Source: CAYLJO01 sp964383905
GTDB lineage: Bacteria; Acidobacteriota; Blastocatellia; Pyrinomonadales; Pyrinomonadaceae
Assembly: GCA_964383905.1 (NCBI GenBank)
Contig: CAYLJO010000205.1
Coordinates: 1-10,996, forward strand
Length of the DNA: 10,996 nt
Reading direction: 5' to 3'
Under the pieces are notes generated by a model, which saw only the letters and a program-made list of their open reading frames with translations, made no database searches and had not been told where the DNA came from. Made by a program: the position numbers and the translations under genes. Numbering within the stretch: position 1 is the stretch's first letter; the number at the start of each line of letters is the position of its first letter. Shown here in pieces: positions 1 through 7,259 of this stretch.

Positions 1-1332
1 CGCCCGGACGATGGCACGGACCCGACGAGCTACTTTAATTGTGAGTTCTTCGTCAGCCTCAGGCCGCGCGAGGAGTGGCCCAAGGGCATCGATAAGTCTG
101 AACTGGTCCGCCAGATGGAAGCTGATCTGCGCCGGATCCCCGGGGTGGATTACAATTTTTCACAGAACATCCAGGACAATGTTGAAGAGGCAATGTCGGG
201 GGTCAAAGGCGAAAACTCGATCAAGCTCTTTGGGGATGATCTGGAAAAGCTCAAAACAGCGGCCACCCAGATCGAGCAGGTGATGAAAACCGTGCCGGGG
301 GTGGCCGACCTCGGCGTGATGAGCGAATTGGGTCAACCGAATCTGCTTATTCAGGTAGACCGCCAGAGGGCGGCGCGCTACGGCGTGCTGCCCGGAGACA
401 TTAACGGCGTCGTGCAGGCGGCCATTGGCGGCCAGGCTGTGACGCAGGTGCTCGAGGGTGAGAAGAGGTTCGACGTAGTGCTTCGCTTTCTGCCCAGTTA
501 TCGCAACAATGTTGAGACAATCGCCAATATTCCGGTGAATACGCCGAGCGGTGCGCCCGTGCCGCTCAGGCAGGTCGCCGACGTGATCAAGCGAACCGGC
601 GCCTCCTTCATCTACCGCGAAAACAATGCGCGTTACCTCCCGATCAAATTCAGCGTGCGCGGCCGCGACCTCCAGAGCACCATCGCCGACGCCGAGGCCA
701 GGATCAAGCAGAACGTGAAACTCCCGCAAGGCTACCACTACGAATGGGCGGGCGAGTTTCAGGAATTACAGGAGGCGGTGGCGCGCCTGGAAGTCCTCGT
801 ACCCGTCAGCCTTCTCATCATCTTCTTCCTGCTCTACAGCAATTTCCGCAATCTCAAAGACGCGCTGCTTGTGCTCGGGGCGGTCCCCCTGGCGCTGATC
901 GGCGGCATCCTGGCCCTGCTGGTCACACAAACGACCTTTAGCATTTCCGCCGCGGTCGGTTTCATCTCGCTCTTCGGCGTCTCAATGCTGAATGGCGTGG
1001 TTCTCATCTCCTACATTAAAGAGTTGCGTAATCAGGGCGCCATGCTTGACGAAGCGGTCTTTCGCGGATCTGAACTCCGCCTACGCCCCGTTCTGATGGC
1101 CTCTTTAGCCGCGGCGATTGGCCTACTCCCAGCCTCAATCGCGACAGGCATCGGGTCCGAGACCCAACGACCGCTCGCGCGCGTGGTGGTTGGCGGGATG
1201 ATCACCGCCCCGCTCCTGATACTTCTCGTGCTGCCGGCTTTGTACAGACTGGCTCACCGCCATGCCGAGCGGCGGGTGGCATCGCTCAACGCCACCGATT
1301 CTATGGGGTCAATCTCGTCAGCCGGTGATTGA
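1..1332 (+). CDS. RND heavy-metal/cation efflux pump, inner-membrane subunit (CusA/CzcA family), 5' truncated by window edge
   Basis: This is the proton-driven inner-membrane component of a tripartite export pump, which in this family expels metal cations (Cu/Ag or Co/Zn/Cd) across the envelope with a periplasmic adaptor and an outer-membrane channel. The reading frame is open from base 1, so the 443 residues seen are the C-terminal part of a protein usually about 1,020-1,060 residues long. The first residues (RPDDGTDPTSYFN) match the periplasmic porter-domain region of CzcA/CusA. After a soluble stretch of about 260 residues comes a hydrophobic block (residues about 265-425) forming the last membrane helices. 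It includes the family-typical GFISLFGVSMLNGVVLISYI stretch, the RLRPVLM loop and the ETQRPLA segment. The tail is short and polar. The adaptor and outer-membrane genes are not in the window. Family is confident; metal specificity cannot be judged because the diagnostic transmembrane charged residues lie upstream. Confidence 0.93.
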   Translation, partial: RPDDGTDPTSYFNCEFFVSLRPREEWPKGIDKSELVRQMEADLRRIPGVDYNFSQNIQDNVEEAMSGVKGENSIKLFGDDLEKLKTAATQIEQVMKTVPGVADLGVMSELGQPNLLIQVDRQRAARYGVLPGDINGVVQAAIGGQAVTQVLEGEKRFDVVLRFLPSYRNNVETIANIPVNTPSGAPVPLRQVADVIKRTGASFIYRENNARYLPIKFSVRGRDLQSTIADAEARIKQNVKLPQGYHYEWAGEFQELQEAVARLEVLVPVSLLIIFFLLYSNFRNLKDALLVLGAVPLALIGGILALLVTQTTFSISAAVGFISLFGVSMLNGVVLISYIKELRNQGAMLDEAVFRGSELRLRPVLMASLAAAIGLLPASIATGIGSETQRPLARVVVGGMITAPLLILLVLPALYRLAHRHAERRVASLNATDSMGSISSAGD

Positions 1333-1363
1333 GCCGGGCCGGCTCAACGATTTTTGCTCTTTA
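1329..1363 (+). terminator. Probable intrinsic terminator of the RND pump gene
   Basis: A perfect 9-base inverted repeat (TTGAGCCGG, one base, CCGGCTCAA; 1329-1347) overlaps the stop codon. It is followed after CGA by five Ts and a further T-rich stretch (GCTCTTT). The nominal one-base loop means the innermost pairs would open, leaving a stem of about 7-8 GC-rich pairs. Stem plus T-run in this position is the classic Rho-independent layout. It would insulate the downstream operon from the pump gene. Confidence 0.6.
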
Positions 1364-1628
1364 GCTGCGTTACCCGAGAGGTGGCCATTTAAACGGCGCA
1401 TCCCCACTATCAAACGAGCGCTCCTTCACCGCGGGTAAGTTTTCACGCGCCTGACGAAGATTTTTCTAGACCAAATAATAGCAGTTGTGTCATGCTCCTT
1501 ATGGGCCGGGTGATTAGCCCCGGGTAGGAGATTTCTTCGTTGCTCGCCAATCAGAATAGCTCGCCCAAGTCTTCACACTACAGTAGAAGCATAAGTTTTA
1601 AAACACTGATATCGGATAGGAGAGTCTT
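1364..1628. promoter_or_regulatory. Intergenic region upstream of the zinc-ribbon/vWA/PP2C/kinase operon
   Basis: There is no convincing ORF here. The region becomes AT-rich towards its 3' end, as expected before a transcription start, so the operon promoter probably lies here. The best hexamers I can offer are TTCACA (1572-1577) with an AT-rich TTTTAA at about 1596-1601; the match to sigma-70 consensus is poor, so I do not assign a promoter position. A GC-rich short repeat (CCGGG...CCCGG, about 1504-1522) could form a weak hairpin. The region ends in a clear ribosome binding site, GGATAGGAGAG (1614-1624), four bases before the ATG at 1629. Confidence 0.4.
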
Positions 1629-2564
1629 ATGAGCAGCGTCAAGTGCGTTCAGTGCGGGCTGGTGAACTGGGCATCGGCGGAGATGTGTAGGAGATGTGGC
1701 GCCGAGTTGGCGAACCCTGGTATGGGCGCGTCCTCCCAGTGGCAACCGGCCGGGCGTGCGCGGGGGGACCTGGCCGGACCGCCGGAGACCTTTCAGTCCG
1801 GACCAAACGTTTCTTTTAACGTCCGGGCTTTCGACAGCGTCGGCTCAGTCGTCTCGTCCACTATCGATGTAATTAAAAATAACCTCTGGCTCATTATCAG
1901 AGTCGTGCTTGTTGTGTTCGCCCCCTACGAAATTGTGAAAGCTTTGAGCCTTCACGAAGCGGCCTTCAACTGGCAGACCAACATCGTACTTTTCATTCTG
2001 GGAATAGTGTGCAGGACCCTGGCCGCCCCCGCGCTCTTTTTCGCGCTCGTCACAACACTCAGCACTGGCGTGGCTCCCAGTCTGACGGAAGCCTATCGCT
2101 GGGGGGTTAGCCGGTTAGGACGCATCGTCGCCGCCTCAATCCTGGCCTGGATTCTTGAGGTTTTAGGGATGATCTGTTTGATCGTGCCCGGCATCATTCT
2201 CGCGTTAGCATTTGTGCCCGTTGGCCCGATCGCCACGCTCGAGGAGCACGGCCCGGTTGACGTTCTCAAGCTGAGTTATAACCTGACGAAAGGCTACCGC
2301 TGGAGAATTCTCGGCGCCGGGTTTGTGATCGGGTTGTTATGCTGGGTTTTAACGATGCCCATTTCTCTTGTGGCGGGATTAGTTGGTATGGCGATGCATC
2401 TCTGGCTACTGAATGCTGCAATTAATATGCTTGCTGATATCGTCAACGCATCAACCATTGTACTTTCCTTAATGATCTACTTGAGCCTTGTCAGCCGCGC
2501 TCCAGAGGTTACGGAGGGTCCTCTCATGATTCCTGTCCAAAACAGTATGCCAGGCCAAGATTAA
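1629..2564 (+). CDS. Zinc-ribbon multi-pass membrane protein, GPDPase-membrane-domain-like
   Basis: This 311-residue protein opens with a zinc ribbon: C6-X2-C9 and C20-X2-C23, the treble-clef-like 'CxxCG...CRRCG' style found at the N-terminus of many bacterial membrane proteins. A flexible Gly/Pro-rich linker (about 30-65) leads into some five or six hydrophobic segments between about residues 86 and 295. The central stretch (LIVPGIILALAF, then a PIATLEEHG turn and a LSYNLTKGYRWRIL segment) resembles the membrane domain of glycerophosphodiester phosphodiesterases and YciC/DUF975-like proteins. No catalytic phosphodiesterase domain is present. The ATG has a good ribosome binding site. It is the first gene of the operon, 43 bp before the vWA gene, so it may anchor or sense for the phospho-switch; that role is inferred from position only. 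Fold is fairly sure; function is unknown. Confidence 0.8.
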   Translation: MSSVKCVQCGLVNWASAEMCRRCGAELANPGMGASSQWQPAGRARGDLAGPPETFQSGPNVSFNVRAFDSVGSVVSSTIDVIKNNLWLIIRVVLVVFAPYEIVKALSLHEAAFNWQTNIVLFILGIVCRTLAAPALFFALVTTLSTGVAPSLTEAYRWGVSRLGRIVAASILAWILEVLGMICLIVPGIILALAFVPVGPIATLEEHGPVDVLKLSYNLTKGYRWRILGAGFVIGLLCWVLTMPISLVAGLVGMAMHLWLLNAAINMLADIVNASTIVLSLMIYLSLVSRAPEVTEGPLMIPVQNSMPGQD

Positions 2565-2607
2565 AAACATGGTAGGGTGACTCTTTCATTAAGATGGCTG
2601 TATCCTT

Positions 2608-3516
2608 ATGATGAGAGCACGCTCACCGGAGCGTGACCGTGGCGGTCGGAGGTCAAGGAAGGTGTATTCGGCTCAAATTACGCGTGCTAACCCAACCTGT
2701 ATCATTCTCCTGCTCGACCAGTCCGGCTCAATGGCAGACCCGTTTGGCGGCGAAAATGGGGTGCGTAAGGCAGATTACGTCGCCGACGTGGTTAATCACA
2801 CCCTTCACGATCTGGTCATTCGCTGCACCAAGACGGAAGAGGTACGCAACTACTATTATATCTCCGTGATCGGCTACGGTCGCCAGGTCGGCCCGGCCTT
2901 CGGCGGACTCCTGGCAAACCGCCGGCTCGCCCCCATTTCTGAAGCCGCTGAATACCCGCTTCGCATCGAGACCCGGTATAAGAGAATGCCTGACGGGGCA
3001 GGCGGCTTTGTCGAAATGCCTGTCCGTTTTCCGATGTGGGTCTACCCGATAGCGGACGGCGGGACGCCGATGTGTCAAGCCTTCGCACAGGTCAAGGCGA
3101 TTATCGAGCAGTGGTTAGCCGAACACCCGCGCGGCTTTCCCCCGACCGTGCTCCACCTGACGGACGGCGAGTCCAGTGACGGGGATCCAGGTGAGATAGG
3201 ACGGGAGATCATGTCGCTCGGCACTGACGACGGTCAAGCGCTTCTCTTTAACTGCCACATCTCATCACGGCGCAGCTCCAAAATCGAGTACCCCACGAGC
3301 GATTCCATACTGCCGGACGGGTTTGCGCGCACACTCTTTCAGATTTCCAGCTCACTGCCGGCAAATTTCCTGGCCGCCGCTGCGCAGTTAGGGGTGAAAG
3401 CAGAAGAAGGATCAAGGGGCTTTGTCTTCAATGCTGATCCATCATCAGTTGTCCAATTCTATGAAATCGGTACGAGCCTGACCGGGATGAAACCACATAT
3501 GTGGATGGATACGTAA
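2608..3516 (+). CDS. von Willebrand factor A (vWA) domain protein, TerY-like
   Basis: This is a 302-residue soluble protein made almost entirely of one vWA domain, a Rossmann-like fold that binds a divalent metal and protein partners. The metal-ion-dependent adhesion site is complete: D37-x-S39-x-S41 in LLLDQSGSM, T153 in GGTPM, and D186 in LTDGES. There is no signal peptide or membrane segment, so it should act in the cytoplasm. In TerY-P triads the vWA protein is encoded beside a PP2C phosphatase and a kinase, exactly as here (phosphatase 36 bp downstream), and is thought to act as an adaptor. The start is uncertain: ATG 2608 has only a weak upstream Shine-Dalgarno, whereas GTG 2662 (residue 19) follows GGAGG at 2648-2652 with 9-base spacing. 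The extra 18 residues are Arg-rich and atypical. Using GTG would give a 284-residue protein beginning just before YSAQITRANPTC. The domain assignment is not affected. Confidence 0.92.
   Translation: MMRARSPERDRGGRRSRKVYSAQITRANPTCIILLLDQSGSMADPFGGENGVRKADYVADVVNHTLHDLVIRCTKTEEVRNYYYISVIGYGRQVGPAFGGLLANRRLAPISEAAEYPLRIETRYKRMPDGAGGFVEMPVRFPMWVYPIADGGTPMCQAFAQVKAIIEQWLAEHPRGFPPTVLHLTDGESSDGDPGEIGREIMSLGTDDGQALLFNCHISSRRSSKIEYPTSDSILPDGFARTLFQISSSLPANFLAAAAQLGVKAEEGSRGFVFNADPSSVVQFYEIGTSLTGMKPHMWMDT
2648..2652 (+). promoter_or_regulatory. Internal ribosome binding site suggesting a GTG start for the vWA gene
   Basis: GGAGG lies 9 bases before an in-frame GTG at 2662. It is a better translation signal than anything before the ATG at 2608, where the preceding bases (GGCTGTATCCTT) contain no Shine-Dalgarno. 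The GTG is therefore a serious candidate for the true start. Confidence 0.45.
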
Positions 3517-3552
3517 CGAAGTGGCGTTTGCTTGATCGACAGGTGAGCCGAG

Positions 3553-4329
3553 ATGAACTCACATACCTGGCGCCTACAAGAACAACATTTCCTGCTGCCG
3601 AAGAGCGGCCATGAGCTCGCAGAGTGTGAAGACGTCATCGGGATGAACCCGCCGGCTCTCAGGTACGCGATCGCCGACGGGGCGACGGAAGCTTTCGACT
3701 CGCAAACGTGGGCTCAAAGGCTGGTCCAAAGCTGGGTGCACGAGGAGCGACCCGCGCTGACGGTTGAGGATTTCGGGACATGGGCCGCCGAGCAGGGCGA
3801 GTGGCTGCACTCTTCCTGGAGCGGCCTTCATCTCTCCTGGTACTCCCAGGAGAAATCGCTCGGCGGCTCGTTCGCTGCTTTCGTTGGCCTCCAGTTTGAT
3901 TTGACCAACGGCTCTCCTCGCTGGAATACGATCGCACTGGGCGATTCCTGTCTTGTGCACTGCCGGGGTGATGCGATAAGCCACGCCCTGCCTATTGCAG
4001 ATTATCAGCATTTCAATGCCACACCACTGCTCGTCCCTTCGCTCTGCTCATTGCAGGAGACGGCCCTCTCACACACTGTTGTCGGCTCTGGAACGGTTGA
4101 GCCGGGAGATGTCTTTCTCCTCTTGTCTGACGCCGCCGCCGCTTGGTATCTGATGATGCGTGCCAGGCAAGATCCTGCGCGGGCGGAGTTTGAGGCACTG
4201 CTGGCCGCCGGGCGGGATGAAGATCTGGCACGCTTCTTCCACGAGGAGCGAACCGCCGGCAGGATCAAGGATGATGATATTGCAGTCATCAGAATTGTAC
4301 CGGGCTTGGACGGTCTGCTGACCGGGTGA
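3553..4329 (+). CDS. PP2C-type serine/threonine protein phosphatase
   Basis: This 258-residue cytoplasmic protein has the ordered PPM/PP2C motifs. There is an acidic pair E26-D27 near the N-terminus, D42-G43 in IADGAT, a GDS motif (G130-D131-S132), SD at S192-D193 in LLLSDA, and D241-D242 followed by IAV near the C-terminus. These aspartates correspond to the residues that coordinate the two catalytic Mn/Mg ions in PPM1A, so an active metal-dependent phosphatase is expected. Small departures are SDA in place of the usual SDG and DDIA in place of DxxT; neither removes a metal ligand. A Shine-Dalgarno AGGTGA sits 6 bases before the ATG. The gene abuts the kinase-like gene with no gap, implying coupled translation and a matched phosphatase/kinase pair. 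The likely substrate is the partner kinase, the vWA protein or an associated target; this is inferred. Confidence 0.9.
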   Translation: MNSHTWRLQEQHFLLPKSGHELAECEDVIGMNPPALRYAIADGATEAFDSQTWAQRLVQSWVHEERPALTVEDFGTWAAEQGEWLHSSWSGLHLSWYSQEKSLGGSFAAFVGLQFDLTNGSPRWNTIALGDSCLVHCRGDAISHALPIADYQHFNATPLLVPSLCSLQETALSHTVVGSGTVEPGDVFLLLSDAAAAWYLMMRARQDPARAEFEALLAAGRDEDLARFFHEERTAGRIKDDDIAVIRIVPGLDGLLTG

Positions 4330-5952
4330 ATGATGTTAGAGCCGACCCCGACATACTGGCCCTCCGCAAGTCACTTTGCCGAAGCGATACAGTGCCCCGG
4401 CATCTGTTTCACCGACCCCCTTCTGCGCGAGACGCTGCCCGCCGTTGATCGCCTGGGGATGCCCCTAGTGACGTCCGGACAGTTTGCTTATGTGTACAAG
4501 CTCAAACCATCGAACGGCGGAGCGTATGCCGTGCGCTGCTTTCGCGGCTATCTCGGCGACCGCGAGCAAAGATACAAGGCGATTGATGAACATTTGCAGG
4601 CTCATCGCATTCCGGCACTCGCAAGCTTCGCCTATGAGCCAGGGGGCATACTCGTACGCGGGCGCAGGTATCCAATCCTCTTCATGGAGTGGATCGAAGG
4701 CCCAACCCTGGACGTTTACCTTGATGAAGTAGTAACCAGGCAAGAAATTCTGCTTCACATGGCGGACGAGTGGCTCAAGCTGATCAGGGCATTGCGTGAT
4801 GCCGGCATCGCGCACGGTGATTTGCAGCATGGCAATATCATCATTGAGCGCGGGAACTTACGCTTGGTTGACCTTGACGGGATGTTTGTCCCGGCCATGA
4901 CAGGCTGGACGGCCAGCGAGCTGGGTCATCAACATTACCAGCACCCGGCCAGAGACATGCGGTTGTTCAACCAGGGCATGGACAATTTCTCCTCGCTCGC
5001 CATCTACCTCTCGTTGATCTCACTGGCTGAACGCCCCGGACTGTGGGCCGAGCATCACGATGAGAACATGCTCTTTACCCGGTCTGATTTCGTCGAGCCT
5101 GCGTCATCCGCCCTCTTCTCACAGATTAAGGGTATTGGGCCCGAGCATCGAGAACTGGCAGAAGTGTTGGAGAGGGCGGCCGCAGATGACCCGGCAAAGG
5201 CGCCCAGCCTACTTGATCTGGTGAGCACAAGATCCACACTGCCCTCCTGGATGGTTGCCCCGCTGGATATTGTGGTCGCCGGTCGGACCAGAGAAGCTCC
5301 GCGGGTTGATGGGCCTCCTGGCGGTTCCGGGTATCCCAAATGGACGCCCTGGCAGGCCAGGCATCACCGCCCAATCCCTATGACTCCGGGCTCGCCTGCC
5401 GTGCAGAGTGTTTTTAGCGGGCCGGTACCAACCCGGTCTGCCTCAAGGCAACCCGGCGTGCCCCATGACCCACAGCGGATTGCCGTGAATACCAGAAAGT
5501 ACGCCAAGGAGTTTTTAGGTCGAACTTTTCTGTGGTGGTATTGGGGACTCTACTTCTTTTTAAAGCTGCTCGGGTTGGATTTCTTCACTTCGATAATTCT
5601 GGCGTTTTCGGTTGTGGCGGTTGTAAGTCTGACTTACGGCTTGATTTGCGCTCGTCAGCTGGCGCGCGACGCTTTGACTGCCAATTTATCCCCGGCCGGG
5701 CCAGTCCCCTACCTGTCTTCAGCAGGCGCAGCTAACTCCCTCCCAAACGCTACCTCATGGCATCCTGGCGGTAACCCACCTCCGGCCACGACCGCCCTCG
5801 GCCAGATCATCGGGAATAGGGTGCTCAACATTTACCACCGACCAAACTGCAGCTGGGTCGCTCACATTTCAAAGAGTAACCGCGTTGATTTCAACACTTC
5901 CGTGGAAGCATCAACCGCCGGCTACCGCCCCTGCCGGATTTGTCATCCGTAA
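4330..5952 (+). CDS. TerY-P-type protein kinase-like protein with membrane segments and C-terminal Ada-like metal-binding domain
   Basis: This is a 540-residue multidomain protein. Residues about 40-300 are a protein-kinase-like fold: a degenerate glycine loop (S49-GQFAYVYK), an AVRCF strand, the catalytic loop HGDLQHGN (H162, D164, N169), and a VDLDG segment (D181/D183) in the place of DFG. The strand-3 Lys that normally contacts ATP is Arg69; I recall Arg at this place in TerY-P-type relatives but cannot verify it here. A Pro/Gly-rich linker (about 310-390) leads to two hydrophobic helices (about 399-440), another loop, and then residues 491-540. That last part matches the Ada N-terminal zinc domain: H503-RPN-C507 plus C535-R-I-C538 after GYRP. 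Ada's first Cys, its methyl acceptor, is replaced by His, so metal binding but not methyl transfer is expected. The ATG directly follows the phosphatase stop (another ATG is at 4333). Family is confident; kinase activity is not certain. Confidence 0.88.
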   Translation: MMLEPTPTYWPSASHFAEAIQCPGICFTDPLLRETLPAVDRLGMPLVTSGQFAYVYKLKPSNGGAYAVRCFRGYLGDREQRYKAIDEHLQAHRIPALASFAYEPGGILVRGRRYPILFMEWIEGPTLDVYLDEVVTRQEILLHMADEWLKLIRALRDAGIAHGDLQHGNIIIERGNLRLVDLDGMFVPAMTGWTASELGHQHYQHPARDMRLFNQGMDNFSSLAIYLSLISLAERPGLWAEHHDENMLFTRSDFVEPASSALFSQIKGIGPEHRELAEVLERAAADDPAKAPSLLDLVSTRSTLPSWMVAPLDIVVAGRTREAPRVDGPPGGSGYPKWTPWQARHHRPIPMTPGSPAVQSVFSGPVPTRSASRQPGVPHDPQRIAVNTRKYAKEFLGRTFLWWYWGLYFFLKLLGLDFFTSIILAFSVVAVVSLTYGLICARQLARDALTANLSPAGPVPYLSSAGAANSLPNATSWHPGGNPPPATTALGQIIGNRVLNIYHRPNCSWVAHISKSNRVDFNTSVEASTAGYRPCRICHP

Positions 5953-5993
5953 TACGGCCCCAAAGATGTCGCCCTCGGCTATCGGGTCTCGCA

Positions 5994-6584
5994 TCACTTC
6001 TTTGGCGGCGAGGGACTCTTTTGAACCCGAACGCCGAGTTGCTGTGAAATCCAGTCTATCCTGTCTAATCGCGACTCCGAGTCGTTGAACTCGTGGCTGC
6101 AAAAGTACCACCTAGACTGTTTCGGCTGGCCCGCCGCTTCATAGAACTGCTTGGCAGCCTGTTCCGAGATGAACCGATCGTGTCGCGCAAACTGAAAAAA
6201 CAGGCTCGCCGGGCCCGAGTTGCCGACAAAGCGAATAGGCTCGATGGGGTGGATTGCGTCGCCATATTTCTGCTTCTGCTCAGCCGTCAAGCCTTTCATA
6301 AATGGTCCCAGAACCGGATCGTCGAAGGCCGCGAAGGGACCGCCGCCCGGCGGGACAACCATGTATGATGTGACACGTCCGCCTTTCGGGCCGGCGTAGG
6401 AAAGATCGTGGACGGTGATGCCGTCAACAAGTTCTTTGGAATTCCCCAAGATATCCAGGGCAGCGCTTGCGTCATAGTCGAAGAGTTGGGCCTCCGGCCG
6501 GGAACCCTGCTGCGCCGATGCGCCGATCTGCAGGAGCACAGAAAAGAGAAGGGCCAAGGCGGTTTTCATGGTTGCCTTGTACAT
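5994..6584 (-). pseudogene. Exported dienelactone-hydrolase-like protein with the central catalytic region deleted
   Basis: The 196-residue product starts with a signal peptide (hydrophobic core ALALLFSVLLQIG, cleavage likely after GASA), then a normal N-terminal strand region of an alpha/beta-hydrolase (about 35-85). It jumps straight to the late part of that fold. Residues from about 87 on (FDDPVLGPFMKGLTAEQ) resemble the lid/late region, followed by FQFARHDRF, which carries the acid-residue loop (D136), and SHEFND, which carries the catalytic His (H164). The usual roughly 100 residues between, including the GxSxG nucleophile elbow, are absent, while the reading frame is intact. Relatives are about 300 residues or longer. 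I infer an in-frame internal deletion leaving an inactive remnant. I prefer ATG 6584, which has GGAGG with 8-base spacing, over GTG 6593. It is last in a minus-strand pair and converges on the kinase gene with 41 bp between the stops. A small repurposed secreted protein is the alternative. Confidence 0.65.
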
Positions 6585-6615
6585 ATCTATCACCTCCGGT
6601 GAATGGCTGACAGGG

Positions 6616-7107
6616 TTAGGAAAGCAGGTGCCTCCCGCTGGTCAGCGCCAGCAATGTAACGACAGCGTGTACCGAGACCCCGATCGCCATCCCCGTCAGA
6701 TATCTGCGCGTACACATTGTTCCCTTGACGCGAAGCAGGGAGACTGTCCCCAGCGGTATCCAGACCAGCATTCCGGAGATTAGCCCCGGATTGTATGCGG
6801 CCGTCACCAGGCCGTTAATCGTGTGCGATAATCCGTTCACCAGCACAACGGTACCCAAACATACCAATAACAATTGAGGAAATTTGAACCTGCGCGACAC
6901 GAAAATCCCCGCGACCATGAGCGCCAACGCCACCCCATTCATAATCAGGAATTTAGTGGGCGGGAGATTGGCGCCCCGCATTCTTGCGAGATACGAGGAG
7001 TAGCCTTCCCCTCCCCAGTATTCCTCGGCGATGTGCACGAGATAAGTGGCCGGAAACAGCCACAATAATAGTTTTAGGGATGTGTCAGATTGTTTTTCAC
7101 CAGTCAA
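6616..7107 (-). CDS. HXXEE-domain membrane protein
   Basis: This 163-residue protein has about four or five hydrophobic segments and the signature of the HXXEE family. H25-IA-E28-E29 lies in the first membrane segment, N57 in FLIMNG, and N91/H95/N98 in the NGLSHTING stretch. These conserved polar residues within membrane helices suggest a buried metal site or a catalytic centre, but the family has no established function to my knowledge. I chose TTG 7107 because an anti-SD match, GAGGTGA (7121-7115), lies upstream (AGG core 10 bases before); an in-frame TTG at 7125 lies before that signal. It is 31 bases upstream of the hydrolase remnant on the same strand, probably co-transcribed. The 152 bases between it and the glycosyltransferase stop could hold its own promoter, but I see no strong one. 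Confidence 0.75.
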   Translation of the reverse strand: MTGEKQSDTSLKLLLWLFPATYLVHIAEEYWGGEGYSSYLARMRGANLPPTKFLIMNGVALALMVAGIFVSRRFKFPQLLLVCLGTVVLVNGLSHTINGLVTAAYNPGLISGMLVWIPLGTVSLLRVKGTMCTRRYLTGMAIGVSVHAVVTLLALTSGRHLLS

Positions 7108-7259
7108 TGTATACTCACCTCTCAACCTTTAATTGCTCATCTCTTGAATGCAGGATCAAACGTCAAGTTGCCGACTTCGGTAGGCCAAAAAGCACACAGG
7201 CGATTGGTCATGTCGCGAGGGGACTTACCTGACTCCCGTATATCACGAAATTCTGAGGG

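Noticed and set aside
160..738. A long minus-strand frame (192 codons) opposite the RND pump gene.
   Set aside because: It is antisense to a clearly conserved pump frame, has no recognisable domain, and owes its length to GC-rich codon bias.
3574..4011. Minus-strand frames opposite the phosphatase and vWA genes.
   Set aside because: They lie wholly within genes with complete catalytic motifs on the other strand and give low-complexity Arg/Ser/Pro-rich products typical of antisense shadows.
5953..5993. Possible bidirectional terminator between the convergent kinase and hydrolase genes.
   Set aside because: The 41-bp gap contains no convincing inverted repeat or T-run.
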